DNA of 64,000 nucleotides from CAVQXR01 sp046330455 (lineage in GTDB: Bacteria > Actinomycetota > Thermoleophilia > Gaiellales > Gaiellaceae): the NCBI GenBank assembly GCA_046330455.1, contig JAXLSU010000013.1, positions 1-64,000 on the forward strand, given 5' to 3'. The position numbers and the translations under genes were made by a program. The notes under the pieces were generated by a model. The model ran no database searches. It saw only the letters and a list, made by a program, of their open reading frames with translations, and was not told where the DNA came from. This document shows positions 22,849 to 31,004 of the stretch, one piece after another. Positions within the stretch are counted from its first letter, which is position 1. Each line of letters starts with the position of its first letter.

Positions 22849-24167
22849 GTCAGCGTTCCGAGGGCAAGAAACGTCTCCCGGGCCGCGGCGACCCCGAGTG
22901 GCAGGTATTCGAGCAGAAGCCGTTCGTTCGGCGAGTGGATGTTGCCCTCGGGGACGTCGAAGCCCGAGAGGATCGTGGGGATTCCCTTTGCCGCCAGCGC
23001 GGGCACGATCGGGAGCGTCCCGCCGGTGCGGACGAGCAGGGGCCGCACGCCGAGCGCGCGCTCGAAGGCGTCGCGCGCAAGCGCGATCGCCGGAGCGGCG
23101 GGGTCGACGAGCCCCGGCGGGTTCAGCGCCCAGCGCTCGATCGCCAGCTCCGCACCGGCCGGCGCCGCGTCGCGCAGCAGCCGCTGGAACGTCTCGTCGA
23201 TCGCCGCGGCGTCCTGGCCGGGGGCGAGCCGGATCGACACGTTCGCCTCCGCCGCCACGGGCAGCACCGTCTTCTGGAGGGTCGCCTCGCCGCCCCGGAC
23301 GCCGTTCACGTCGACGGCGGCGCGGGCGAAGGTCCGGACGTAGAATTCGTCCTCCGCGCCGCCGTCCGACGGGCGTCCGCCCTGCTCGGCGAGAGCGTGC
23401 TCCCCGGGATCGAGCGAGGCCCACGCCTCGAGCTCCTCCCCGGTCGGCGCCGCTGCGCCTTCCTGCAGCACCTCCGGGGTCGGCACGACGGCGGCGAGGA
23501 TCCGGGCGAGGGCATGGAGGGCGTTCAGCGCCGCGCCCCCGAACACGCCCGAGTGGAGATCGCGCTCCCCGGTCCGCACCCTCAGGTGGTAGTAGTTCAC
23601 GCCCCGCGTCGCGACCATGAACGCGGGCACACCGCGGCGGGGCATGTTGCCGTCGAAGATCACGCACGCGTCGGCGCCGCGCTCGTCCGCGGCGAGGAAG
23701 TGCACGATCGAGTCGCCGCCGACCTCCTCCTCCCCGTCGCAGACGACCCGGACATGCACCGGCAGCGTCCCCTCGGCCGAGAGCAGAGCGGCCGCCTTCA
23801 GCAGCAGGTAGAGGTTCCCCTTGTCATCTGCGGTCCCGCGCCCGTAGAGCCAGCCGTCGCGAACCTCGGGCTCGAAGGGCGACGACTCCCACAGGGCGAG
23901 CTCCCCGGGCGGCTGCACGTCGAAGTGGCCGTACACGAGCACGGTCGGCGCGCCGGGCCCGAAGGAGCCGGGAATCTCCCCGACCACGAGCGGCCGCGGC
24001 GTCGCCGTGGGCACGAGCTCGGCAGTCCCCCCTGCAGCTCGCACGAACTCGACCACCCACTCCCCCGCCGCGACCACGTCCGCGGCGTGCGCCTCGTCGG
24101 CGCTGATGCTCGGGATGCGCAGGAAGCCGGAGAGCTCCTCGAGCCAGGCAGGATCGACGGCCGTCAC
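22845..24167 (-). CDS. M20 family metallopeptidase (dipeptidase-like)
   Basis: A two-zinc exopeptidase of 440 residues in the M20 (carnosinase/ArgE/DapE) family. Metal and catalytic sites: YGHFDVQPPGE (His and Asp at about residues 78-82), GRGTADDKGN (bridging Asp near 110), DGEEEVGGDS (catalytic Glu-Glu near 145) and the later ATRGVNYYHLRV lid-domain entry with DLHSGVFGG. This PP-loop form matches non-specific dipeptidases. The GTG start 24167 is preceded by TAGAAT at 7 bases. Its stop overlaps the threonine aldolase start, suggesting shared use in amino-acid recovery. Confidence 0.9.
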   Translation of the reverse strand: MTAVDPAWLEELSGFLRIPSISADEAHAADVVAAGEWVVEFVRAAGGTAELVPTATPRPLVVGEIPGSFGPGAPTVLVYGHFDVQPPGELALWESSPFEPEVRDGWLYGRGTADDKGNLYLLLKAAALLSAEGTLPVHVRVVCDGEEEVGGDSIVHFLAADERGADACVIFDGNMPRRGVPAFMVATRGVNYYHLRVRTGERDLHSGVFGGAALNALHALARILAAVVPTPEVLQEGAAAPTGEELEAWASLDPGEHALAEQGGRPSDGGAEDEFYVRTFARAAVDVNGVRGGEATLQKTVLPVAAEANVSIRLAPGQDAAAIDETFQRLLRDAAPAGAELAIERWALNPPGLVDPAAPAIALARDAFERALGVRPLLVRTGGTLPIVPALAAKGIPTILSGFDVPEGNIHSPNERLLLEYLPLGVAAARETFLALGTLT

Positions 24168-24174
24168 GCGGGCG

Positions 24175-24180
24175 ATTCTA
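24175..24180 (-). promoter_or_regulatory. -10 box TAGAAT, leaderless-type promoter of the dipeptidase gene
   Basis: On the minus strand TAGAAT lies 7 bases before GTG 24167. The first REP-like hairpin of the adjoining cluster begins 15 bases further upstream. Confidence 0.45.
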
Positions 24181-24194
24181 CGGACGCGACCGAC

Positions 24195-24415
24195 GGGCGG
24201 GATGAGATCCCGCCCCTACAGACCCGATCGAGCCTGCCAGACCCCCGACCCGCACACCCGACCGATGCGCCCACACCCCGCCCCACGCACGCGACCGACG
24301 GGCGGGGTGTGATCCCGCCCCTACACACCCGACCCCGGCCAGACCCCCGACCCGCACACCCGACCGACGCGCCGAGACCCCGGCGAACCGTGTAGGGGCC
24401 GGATCTCATCCGGCC
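24195..24415. repeat. REP-like hairpin cluster 1 (three elements)
   Basis: Elements at 24195-24219 and 24300-24324 read hairpin then CTAC; the one at 24392-24415 reads GTAG then hairpin, so the GTAG feet face inward. The stem is GGGCGGGAT/ATCCCGCCC in the first and GGGCCGGAT/ATCCGGCC in the third, showing covariation. Between the elements a direct repeat (about 24235-24270 and 24331-24366, containing AGACCCCCGACCCGCACACC) is duplicated, so the spacer unit has been copied together with the hairpins. The cluster separates the dipeptidase promoter from the 3' end of the sigma-factor gene. Confidence 0.75.
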
Positions 24416-24431
24416 TCTCCGATCCCGTCCG

Positions 24432-25484
24432 TCAGGCGACGCCGCGGAGCTTCTGGGCCTCGGCGAGCGCCTGGAGCTTGCGCAGGCTGTGGTGCTCGAT
24501 CTGGCGGACGCGCTCGCGCGTGACGTTGAACGCGCGCCCGACCTCGTCGAGCGTGCGCGGCTCCTCGCCGTCGAGGCCGTACCGCATCTCGATCACGCGG
24601 CGCTCGCGGAACGACAGCATCTCGAGCGCACGGCGCAGCGTCTCGCGGCGCATCGTCATCTCGGCGACCTCGTCGGGCCGCAGCACGTTCTGGTCGGCGA
24701 TGAAGTGGCCGAACTCCGACTCCTCCTCGTCGCCGACCGGCTTCTCGAGCGACACGGGCGCCTGGGCCGATCGCTTGATCTGCTCGATCTCGTCGGCGGT
24801 GAGCTGCGTCTCGCGGGCGAGCTCCTCGAACGTCGGCTCCCGCCCGAGCTCCGTGAAGAGCTTCCGCTCGACCCGTGCGATCTTGTTGAGCTTCTCGACG
24901 ACGTGCACCGGCATCCGGATCGTGCGCCCCTTGTCCGCGAGCGAGCGAGCGACGGCCTGGCGGATCCACCAGGTCGCGTACGTCGAGAACTTGAAGCCGC
25001 GCCGGTGATCGAACTTCTCGGCCGCCCGCACGAGGCCGATCGTGCCCTCCTGGATCAGATCGAGAAACGGCAGACCCTGGTTGCGATAGTGCTTCGCGAT
25101 CGAGACGACGAGGCGGAGGTTGGCGGCGACCATCTGCTGCTTCGCCACCCGGTCGCCACGCTCGATCCGCTTCGCGAGCTCCACCTCCTGGGCCGCGCTC
25201 AGGAGCGGGACCTTGCCGATGTCCTTCAGGAAGAGCTGGAGGGAGTCCGTGGAGACCTCGGGCGGCCCGGCCGCGAGATCGAGCTCGAGCTCGTCGGCGT
25301 CGACCTCGACCGTCTCGAGCTCCTCGTCTTCCCCGAAGGCAGACGCGGCGAGCTCGTCGTAGACGTCGTCGGCAGCGATCGCTCCCGGGCCGTCGGCGTC
25401 CACGGGCACGTCGTCGACCGTCAGGTACCCGCCTCCGAGCCCTCTGCGGACCAGCGCCTCCGCGTCCTCGTGATCGAGCATCAC
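24432..25484 (-). CDS. RNA polymerase sigma factor, primary (sigma-70) type
   Basis: A 350-residue sigma factor with an acidic N-terminal tail of about 75 residues and no long region 1.1. Region 1.2 is DSLQLFLKDIGKVPLLSAAQE; region 2 includes NLRLVVSIAKHYRNQGLPFLDLIQEG and the 2.3/2.4 promoter-opening and -10-binding block FKFSTYATWWIRQA; region 3 follows about residues 200-265; region 4.2 is TLDEVGRAFNVTRERVRQIE, the -35-binding helix-turn-helix. Whether it is the housekeeping RpoD or a close group 2 paralogue cannot be decided here. Start could be ATG 25484 or the next codon, 25481. The many TANNNT boxes in the window are the kind of -10 such a factor would read. Confidence 0.92.
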   Translation of the reverse strand: MMLDHEDAEALVRRGLGGGYLTVDDVPVDADGPGAIAADDVYDELAASAFGEDEELETVEVDADELELDLAAGPPEVSTDSLQLFLKDIGKVPLLSAAQEVELAKRIERGDRVAKQQMVAANLRLVVSIAKHYRNQGLPFLDLIQEGTIGLVRAAEKFDHRRGFKFSTYATWWIRQAVARSLADKGRTIRMPVHVVEKLNKIARVERKLFTELGREPTFEELARETQLTADEIEQIKRSAQAPVSLEKPVGDEEESEFGHFIADQNVLRPDEVAEMTMRRETLRRALEMLSFRERRVIEMRYGLDGEEPRTLDEVGRAFNVTRERVRQIEHHSLRKLQALAEAQKLRGVA

Positions 25485-25646
25485 GGCAAGCCTCCCCGGT
25501 CGCCGTCCCGGCGGCGGCGACCTGTCCGGACCGTACTCGCCAGGGCCCGCCCTGTCAACGACGCATCTGCCACGAACCTGCCACGTGATCGACGCGACTC
25601 TGGCAGCGGGATCGGACGTCGCAAGGGTGCTCCGGGCCGGGTACGG

Positions 25647-26657
25647 TCAGGGATTGGTGGACCCCGTCTCGCCCTGGCGGTCGAGCTCGTCGAGCAGGAG
25701 CCTCGCCTGCTCGGCCCAGACGGTTCCCGGCTCGCTCGTCGCCGCGAGCTCGAGCTGCTTTCGTGCCTCGGCCACGTTGCGCAGCCAGAGCAGGCCGAGA
25801 CCGACGTGGAACCGCACGACGGACGAGCTCGGAAAGCGGTCGGCGAGCGGCGCGAGGCGCGAGAACGCGGCCGACGGGTTCTCCTTCGTGAAGCGCCCGA
25901 GCGCCGCCGCGGTGAGCGCCTCGGGATCGTCCGGCGCGAGCTCGGCAGCGCGGTCGAAGGCCTCGAGCGCCGAGACGACCCGACCTGCCCGCTGGAGCGC
26001 CGTGCCGTAGAGGAGCCACGCCTCCGCCGTCTGCTCCTCCTTTGCCTGCCGCTCGAGCGCGTCGAGCTGGTCGAGCGGCGAGAGGCCCTCGAGGTCGTCC
26101 GGGAACGAGGCGCTCGGGACGAAGAACGGCCGGCCCGGCGCCATGTCGGGATGGAGCAGGCTCTCCGCACGAACGGCCGAGCTCGAGTCGGGCTCGACGG
26201 CGAGGGCTTCGCGCCAGGCCGCGTCGGCCTCGGAGTCCCGGCGCTCCCAGAGGAGCGTGAGGCCGAGCTGGAGCTGCACGAGCGCGCTGTCCGGATGCTC
26301 GGCGGCGAGCTGTGCGAGCCGGTCCGTCGTTCCTGTCGGCCAGGTCGATGCGGCCGCCCCGACCGCGGCTTCGAGCGAGTCGGGGTGGTCGGCGAGGATG
26401 TCGTCGAAGGCCGCAGCGGCCGCAGCGCGGTTCCCGTCGTCGTAGAGATCCTCGGCCTCTCGCAGCGCCGTGGCGAGCGCCCCGTCGGCGACCAGCGCGT
26501 CGAGCTCGAGCGGCGGAGCTCCTTCCCTCGGCCCGGTCGCCACTGCATCGACCGCCCCCTCGTCGGCACGCCCCGACCACGCGACGGCGGCGGCGATCGC
26601 CGCGACGGCGACGGCTACGACGCCGACGGCAATCCGTACGCGTGCCCGGGAAGACAC
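25647..26657 (-). CDS. Membrane-anchored TPR-repeat protein
   Basis: A 336-residue protein with one N-terminal membrane segment (VRIAVGVVAVAVAAIAAAVAW, about residues 7-27) and an outside part made of tetratricopeptide-like helix pairs: ALREAEDLYDDGNRAAAAAAFDDILADHPDSLEAA near 60-95, LAAEHPDSALVQLQLGLTLLWE, and WLLYGTALQRAGRVVSALEAFDRAAELAPDDPEAL near 215-250 (positions only; key pattern is the spaced Ala, Gly, Pro of TPRs). It probably scaffolds protein complexes at the membrane. The gene is divergent from the sulfur-transfer operon, which starts 77 bases away. No partner can be named. Confidence 0.75.
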   Translation of the reverse strand: MSSRARVRIAVGVVAVAVAAIAAAVAWSGRADEGAVDAVATGPREGAPPLELDALVADGALATALREAEDLYDDGNRAAAAAAFDDILADHPDSLEAAVGAAASTWPTGTTDRLAQLAAEHPDSALVQLQLGLTLLWERRDSEADAAWREALAVEPDSSSAVRAESLLHPDMAPGRPFFVPSASFPDDLEGLSPLDQLDALERQAKEEQTAEAWLLYGTALQRAGRVVSALEAFDRAAELAPDDPEALTAAALGRFTKENPSAAFSRLAPLADRFPSSSVVRFHVGLGLLWLRNVAEARKQLELAATSEPGTVWAEQARLLLDELDRQGETGSTNP

Positions 26658-26717
26658 GAGCCGAGCGTAGCGTTCTGACCTTTGGCACCGCTCCGAGAAA
26701 CGACAACTTCCGCTCGC

Positions 26718-26723
26718 TATACT
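26718..26723 (+). promoter_or_regulatory. -10 box TATACT upstream of the sulfur-transfer operon
   Basis: TATACT lies 10 bases before ATG 26734, so the transcript would have a leader of only a few bases. No convincing -35 is seen. Confidence 0.45.
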
Positions 26724-26733
26724 CTTGAAAGCA

Positions 26734-27954
26734 ATGGCTTCCTATCGCGACCTCCTGACCCAGGTGAAGTCCGAGATCGAGGAGATCGACGCGCCGCACG
26801 CGCAGAAGCTCCTCGCGTCCGAGCCTGCCCCGGCCCTCGTCGACGTTCGCGAGCGCGACGAATGGGAGGAGGGCCACATCGCCGGTGCGGTGCACATCCC
26901 GCGCAGCTTCCTCGAGTCGAGGATCGAGCAGGCGGTTCCCAACCGGACGGCACCGATCATCCTCTACTGCGCGGGTGGCAGCCGCTCGGCCTTCGCGGCG
27001 AAGAGCCTCGGAGAGCTCGGCTACGAGAACGTGGTCTCGCTCGCCGGCGGCTTCACCGACTGGAAGCGAAACGGCGGCACCTACGTGCTCCCGAAGACCC
27101 TCGATGCCGCCAGACGCGCCCGCTACAGCCGCCACCTCCTGATCCCCGAGGTGGGCGAGGAGGGTCAACTGAAGCTGCTCGACTCGCGCGTGCTCCTGCT
27201 CGGGGCCGGCGGCCTCGGCTCTCCGGCCGCGCTCTATCTCGCGGCCGCCGGTGTCGGCACGATCGGCCTCATCGACCCGGATACGGTCGACGAGTCGAAC
27301 CTGCAGCGCCAGATCGTCCACTCGACCACGACGCTCGGCGAGCCGAAGGTGCTGTCGGCGAAGAAGGCGCTCGAGGCGCTGAACCCGGACGTGACGGTCG
27401 TGCCCTACCAGGAGCGACTCGACTCCGACAACGTCGACCGGATCTTCGGCGACGGCTGGGACGTGATCGTGGACGGCGGCGACAACTTCCCGACGCGCTA
27501 CCTCGTGAACGACGCGTCCGTCTGGCACGGCATCCCGGTCGTCCACGGCTCGATCTACCGCTTCCACGGCCAGGTGACGGTGTTCAAGCCGGGCGAAGGC
27601 CCGTGCTACCGCTGCCTCTTCCCGCAGCCGCCGCCTCCCGAGCTCGCGCCGAGCTGCGCGGAGGGAGGCGTGCTCGGCGTCCTCCCCGGGATCATCGGAA
27701 CGCTCCAGGCGAACGAGGCGCTCAAGCTGCTGCTCGGGATCGGCGACCCGCTGATCGGTCGCTCGCTGCTCTTCGAGGCGCTCGAGGGCTCCTTCACCGA
27801 GATCAACCTACGCCGCGACCCGGACTGCCCGGTCTGCGGGCAGCACCCCACGATCACGGAGTACATCGACTACGTCGAGTTCTGCCAGGGTGGCGGCTCG
27901 ACGAACGGCCATGCACCCGCCCAGCTCCCCGACCCCGCCGAGGTGACCACGTGA
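26734..27954 (+). CDS. moeZ: Rhodanese-ThiF/MoeB activating enzyme (MoeZ-like, domains swapped)
   Basis: An E1-like enzyme that adenylates the C-terminal glycine of a ubiquitin-like sulfur carrier and passes sulfur to it. The 406-residue product has an N-terminal rhodanese domain (about residues 1-112; active-site loop LYCAGGSRS) and then the MoeB/ThiF domain: RYSRHLLIPEVGEEGQ, nucleotide loop GAGGLGSPAALYLAAAG, DPDTVDESNLQRQ, Zn cysteines CYRC and CPVC, and the transfer cysteine in APSCAEGGVLG. In mycobacterial MoeZ the rhodanese domain is at the C-terminus, so the order here is reversed. GTG of the next gene overlaps its stop (GTGA), coupling it to the carrier it should activate. Start ATG 26734. 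Confidence 0.9.
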   Translation: MASYRDLLTQVKSEIEEIDAPHAQKLLASEPAPALVDVRERDEWEEGHIAGAVHIPRSFLESRIEQAVPNRTAPIILYCAGGSRSAFAAKSLGELGYENVVSLAGGFTDWKRNGGTYVLPKTLDAARRARYSRHLLIPEVGEEGQLKLLDSRVLLLGAGGLGSPAALYLAAAGVGTIGLIDPDTVDESNLQRQIVHSTTTLGEPKVLSAKKALEALNPDVTVVPYQERLDSDNVDRIFGDGWDVIVDGGDNFPTRYLVNDASVWHGIPVVHGSIYRFHGQVTVFKPGEGPCYRCLFPQPPPPELAPSCAEGGVLGVLPGIIGTLQANEALKLLLGIGDPLIGRSLLFEALEGSFTEINLRRDPDCPVCGQHPTITEYIDYVEFCQGGGSTNGHAPAQLPDPAEVTT

Positions 27955-29180
27955 CGAAGGTCCGGATCCCCCCTACCCTGCGTGCGGAGGTCGGCGGAGT
28001 CCGCGAGGTCGAGGCGGCGGGCGGAACGATGCGCGAGGTGCTCGAGGATCTCGCGGCGCGGTATCCGGGGCTCGGCTCCCAGATCCTGAACGACGGTGAG
28101 ATCGCACCGTTCGTCAACGTCTACCTCGATAGCGAGGACGTCCGCACGCTCCAGGGCCTCGACACGACGGTCGGCGCGTCCTCGACGGTGATCCTCCTGC
28201 CCGCGATGGCCGGCGGCCAGCTGCCCGACACACGCCGCTCCCCGATCGTCGTGTCGAGCCTGCTCGACCTGGTCGGCAACACGCCGCTCGTCGAGCTGCG
28301 GCGACTCTCGCCGAACCCGAACGTGAAGATCTACGCGAAGCTCGAAGGCCAGAATCCGACCGGCTCGATCAAGGATCGAGTGGCGAAGGCGATGATCGAG
28401 GACGCCGAGGCCCGGGGCGGGCTCGTTCCCGGGCGGGAGCTGCTCGAGCCGACGAGCGGCAACACCGGCATCTCGCTCGCGATGGTCGCGAAGCTCAAGG
28501 GCTACGGGCTGACCTGCGTGATCCCGGAGAGCGCGACGGCTGAGCGCGTCCGCCTGCTCGAGCTCTTCGGGGCCAAGGTCGTCTTCTCGCCGGCGGAGGA
28601 GGGCTCGAACGGAGCCGTCCGCAAGGCGCTGCGGATGGCCGAGGCCGACTCGCGCTACTACATGCCCTTCCAGTACGCGAACGAGGCGAACCCGCGCGCT
28701 CACTACGAGGGCACGGGGACGGAGATCGCCGAGGCGCTTCCCCGCGTCGACGCCTTCGTCGCGGGCCTCGGGACCGGCGGCACGCTGATGGGCTGCGGGG
28801 AGCGGCTGCGCGAGTCGTTCCCGGACGTCCAGGTGGTCGCGGCCGAGCCGCTCCAGGGTGACCTGATCTACGGCCTCCGCTCGCTCGCAGACGGCTACAT
28901 CCCGCCGATCCTCGACGTCGCGAAGCTCGACCGGAAGCTGCTCGTGACGAACCAGGAGTCCGTGATCGGCCTGCGCGCGCTTCTGGAGCGCGAGGGCATC
29001 TTCGCCGGCGTCTCCTGCGGCGCCGTCGTGCACGTCGCGCGGCGGATCGCCTCGGAGCTCGACGAGGGCGTCGTCGTGACCGTGCTCGCGGACGCCGGCT
29101 GGAAGTACCTCTCGGCCGACTTCTGGACGCAGCCGCTCGACGACGTCGAAGCGTCCATGGAGGATCGCGTCTGGTGGTGA
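27951..29180 (+). CDS. cysO-cysM: CysO-CysM fusion: ubiquitin-like sulfur carrier joined to cysteine synthase
   Basis: A single 409-residue frame. Residues 1-89 are a MoaD/ThiS-fold carrier ending in LLPAMAGG (G88-G89), the tail that must be free to be thiocarboxylated. It continues QLPDTRRSPIV and then a complete PLP-dependent cysteine synthase (about 101-409): LLDLVGNTPLVELRRL, NPTGSIKDR with PLP lysine K141, TSGNTGISLA, and the phosphate loop GLGTGGTLMG. In mycobacteria CysO (about 93 aa) and CysM (about 323 aa) are separate and make cysteine from O-phosphoserine with carrier-bound sulfide. The codon after GG is CAG, one base from TAG; an internal GTG at 28251 could start CysM alone. Either the fusion is cut after GG, or CysM is also made separately, or a base is wrong. 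Confidence 0.85.
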   Translation: MTKVRIPPTLRAEVGGVREVEAAGGTMREVLEDLAARYPGLGSQILNDGEIAPFVNVYLDSEDVRTLQGLDTTVGASSTVILLPAMAGGQLPDTRRSPIVVSSLLDLVGNTPLVELRRLSPNPNVKIYAKLEGQNPTGSIKDRVAKAMIEDAEARGGLVPGRELLEPTSGNTGISLAMVAKLKGYGLTCVIPESATAERVRLLELFGAKVVFSPAEEGSNGAVRKALRMAEADSRYYMPFQYANEANPRAHYEGTGTEIAEALPRVDAFVAGLGTGGTLMGCGERLRESFPDVQVVAAEPLQGDLIYGLRSLADGYIPPILDVAKLDRKLLVTNQESVIGLRALLEREGIFAGVSCGAVVHVARRIASELDEGVVVTVLADAGWKYLSADFWTQPLDDVEASMEDRVWW

Positions 29181-29587
29181 CCCCGCCCGGGGGCGGCGGC
29201 GACGGTGAGCTCGTGATCCCCGCCGACGTACGAGCGGCGCTCGCCGAGCACGCCGCGGCCGAGGATCCCAACGAGGCATGCGGGCTGATCGCGATCCGGG
29301 ACGGGGTCGCGGAACGCTACATCCCGGGTCGCAACGGCGCCGCGAGCCCGTACCGGTTCGAGCTCGATTTGCCCCCCGACGTCTGGTTCCTGGAGGACGA
29401 CGGGTACGAGCTCGCCGTCTTCCACAGCCATCTCTCGAGCCCGCCGCGCCCGTCGCGGACCGATGTCGAGAACATCGGGCTCTGGGAGGGCAAACCGTAC
29501 GTGATCTACTGCGTCCGCACTGACGAGCTCGCGGCCTGGCGGATCGCGGACGGCAGGAGCACGTCGCTCGCGCTTCGCAGCGACTGA
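29177..29587 (+). CDS. mec: JAMM-family peptidase Mec (CysO-cysteine peptidase)
   Basis: A 136-residue zinc peptidase of the JAMM/Mov34 type. The signature is complete: Glu in NEACGLIA (about residue 33) and HSHLSSPPRPSRTD, an exact H-X-H-X7-S-X2-D motif (about 89-102). In mycobacteria the homologue Mec releases cysteine from the CysO-cysteine adduct and leaves CysO with its GG end. Here its gene directly follows the CysO-CysM fusion with a GTGA overlap (GTG 29177, with a second in-frame GTG at 29174), so it is the natural candidate to cut the fusion after GG as well. A terminator-like hairpin follows at 29599. Confidence 0.92.
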   Translation: MTPPGGGGDGELVIPADVRAALAEHAAAEDPNEACGLIAIRDGVAERYIPGRNGAASPYRFELDLPPDVWFLEDDGYELAVFHSHLSSPPRPSRTDVENIGLWEGKPYVIYCVRTDELAAWRIADGRSTSLALRSD

Positions 29588-29598
29588 GCGCGGCTGAC

Positions 29599-29617
29599 GG
29601 CCCGGCTCGGCCGGGCC
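29599..29617 (+). terminator. Hairpin after the moeZ-cysOM-mec operon
   Basis: GGCCCGGC (29599-29606) pairs perfectly with GCCGGGCC (29610-29617) across a 3-base loop, 12 bases after the mec stop. No T-run follows. Confidence 0.5.
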
Positions 29618-29660
29618 TGACCCGCGTAGCAGCCGGGCGAAGCCGGCGGTCACGATCTCT

Positions 29661-29798
29661 CGGCCCGTCCCTACGCGGACGGGCCGGATGAGATCCGGCC
29701 CCTACAGGCGGCCAGCGCGGACGCCCCGGCCCCCACCGCGGCCACGGCCCAACGTGGGCCGGCCCTGGCCTTCGTAGGGGCGGCATCTCATGCCGCCC
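29661..29798. repeat. REP-like hairpin cluster 2 plus a 10-bp inverted repeat
   Basis: Element 29681-29705 (stem GGGCCGGAT/ATCCGGCCC, CTAC at its right foot) and element 29774-29798 (GTAG foot at left, stem GGGCGGCAT/ATGCCGCCC) face each other. The first overlaps another perfect inverted repeat, CGGCCCGTCC (29661-29670) and GGACGGGCCG (29677-29686), which could act as a second terminator or alternative fold. The cluster fills most of the 267-base gap between mec and the next gene. Confidence 0.7.
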
Positions 29799-29854
29799 TC
29801 GCGGCCTCTCGGCCGCGGATCAACCGTCCTCGACGCGCAGCCGATACAGGCCGT

Positions 29855-30472
29855 ATGCGGCTCACCTTCGGCCGGGTCCTGCTCGTCGCGGCATGCGTCG
29901 GGGTCGCCCTGCCCGTCTTTCACGTCCACCGGGTCGACGCCGCCCGCAACGCCCGGTATGCGAGCATCGCCACCGAGCTGGCCGGCCGGCCGGTCGAGGT
30001 GCGATGCCCGAGCTTCTGGCGGAAACTGATCGACGTCGCGCCGAACCAGGGCACGGTCAGGATCGAGCAGGGCCGCGTGAGCGACGTCACCGACCTGTCC
30101 GTGGAGATCTGCGACGCGCTCGACGACGTCGCGGCGCAGAGAGCCGGCGAGGCGCTCGCCTGCCTCCCGATTCCCGCCGATCGCTGCCGGCGCCGGCTCG
30201 ACGCCGTCGCCTTCGGAATCGAGGCGCTGACCCACGAGTCGTACCACCTCCGAGGGATTCTCGACGAGGCTCGGGCCGAGTGCTACGCGCTCCAGTCGAG
30301 CGTTCGAACCGCGATCGCGCTCGGGCTGACCCCCGGGGAAGCGGCGGCGCTGAACGCCTACTACGCCTCGGCGCTCTATGCGCGGCTCCCGTCCGGGTAC
30401 CACAGCGCCGACTGCCGCCCGGGTGGCGCATTCGACCTTCGTCCGGAGACGCCGGCCTGGCCCGCCGGCTGA
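29855..30472 (+). CDS. Exported or membrane-anchored protein with HExxH-like motif, function unknown
   Basis: A 205-residue protein with an N-terminal hydrophobic segment (FGRVLLVAACVGVALPVF, about residues 5-22) that is a signal or anchor. The outside part has six or more Cys and a putative zinc-protease motif, THESYHL (H-E-S-Y-H, about 127-132), with acidic residues downstream in LDEARAECYALQ; this is the pattern of small gluzincin-like peptidases but is too short to be certain. ATG 29855. A small lipoprotein gene follows 38 bases later on the same strand. I do not recognise a named family. Confidence 0.55.
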   Translation: MRLTFGRVLLVAACVGVALPVFHVHRVDAARNARYASIATELAGRPVEVRCPSFWRKLIDVAPNQGTVRIEQGRVSDVTDLSVEICDALDDVAAQRAGEALACLPIPADRCRRRLDAVAFGIEALTHESYHLRGILDEARAECYALQSSVRTAIALGLTPGEAAALNAYYASALYARLPSGYHSADCRPGGAFDLRPETPAWPAG

Positions 30473-30510
30473 GCCTGGAACTTCCCCACCCGTCGCCCGG
30501 TCAGACGGGC

Positions 30511-30948
30511 GTGGACACGAACAGGCAAGACGGGGTCCCGTCAGGCCGCCGGCCGGCCGCCGTGGTCCTGCTCACCGCGCTCGCCCTCGCGCTCGGGCTC
30601 GCGGCATGCGGCAGCGGCGAACCGACCTCTCCGCCGGATACCGGAGCGAACGCGGTCCTCTCGATCGAGGATGCGCTCGCCTCGGCCGGGCAAGGGCCGG
30701 TCACCGTCGAGGGCTACGTGATCGCACCCGACGGCGGCGACGTCCGTCTCTGCAGCGGCATCCTCGAGTCGTATCCACCCCAGTGCGGCGAGCCGTCGCT
30801 CCTCGTCGAGGGCCTCGAGCTCTCGACGGTCGCGGGTCTCGTCCACACGAGCGACCCCGAGCTCGCCCAGGTCAGCTGGACGGAGACGTACGTCTCCGTC
30901 CACGGCGAGCTCGCGGACGGCGTGCTCACGGTGGTCGCCCCGGGCTGA
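30511..30948 (+). CDS. Small lipoprotein, function unknown
   Basis: The 145-residue product has a lipoprotein signal: charged start, hydrophobic AVVLLTALALALGL and lipobox LAAC (Cys near residue 31), followed by a Ser/Pro/Gly linker. The mature part (about residues 50-145) reads like a small OB-like beta domain: GPVTVEGYVIAPDGGDVRLCSGI, two Cys that could form a disulfide, and VSVHGELADGVLTVV at the end, similar in feel to bacterial OB-fold lipoproteins but not assignable. GTG 30511 is the start that gives a proper signal peptide. It lies between the HExxH protein and the pterin dehydratase gene. Confidence 0.6.
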   Translation: MDTNRQDGVPSGRRPAAVVLLTALALALGLAACGSGEPTSPPDTGANAVLSIEDALASAGQGPVTVEGYVIAPDGGDVRLCSGILESYPPQCGEPSLLVEGLELSTVAGLVHTSDPELAQVSWTETYVSVHGELADGVLTVVAPG

Positions 30949-31004
30949 CGGCCGAACAGGCCGGGCGATCGGCTCTCTCCGGTCGCGCGGGCATACTTGA
31001 CGTC

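Noticed and set aside
25555..27567. A 670-codon minus-strand frame.
   Set aside because: It crosses the moeZ gene antisense and the TPR gene out of frame.
26682..27950. Upstream extension of the cysO-cysM frame.
   Set aside because: It overlaps moeZ in another frame and is Arg-rich nonsense; the carrier fold begins at GTG 27951 with a 4-base overlap.
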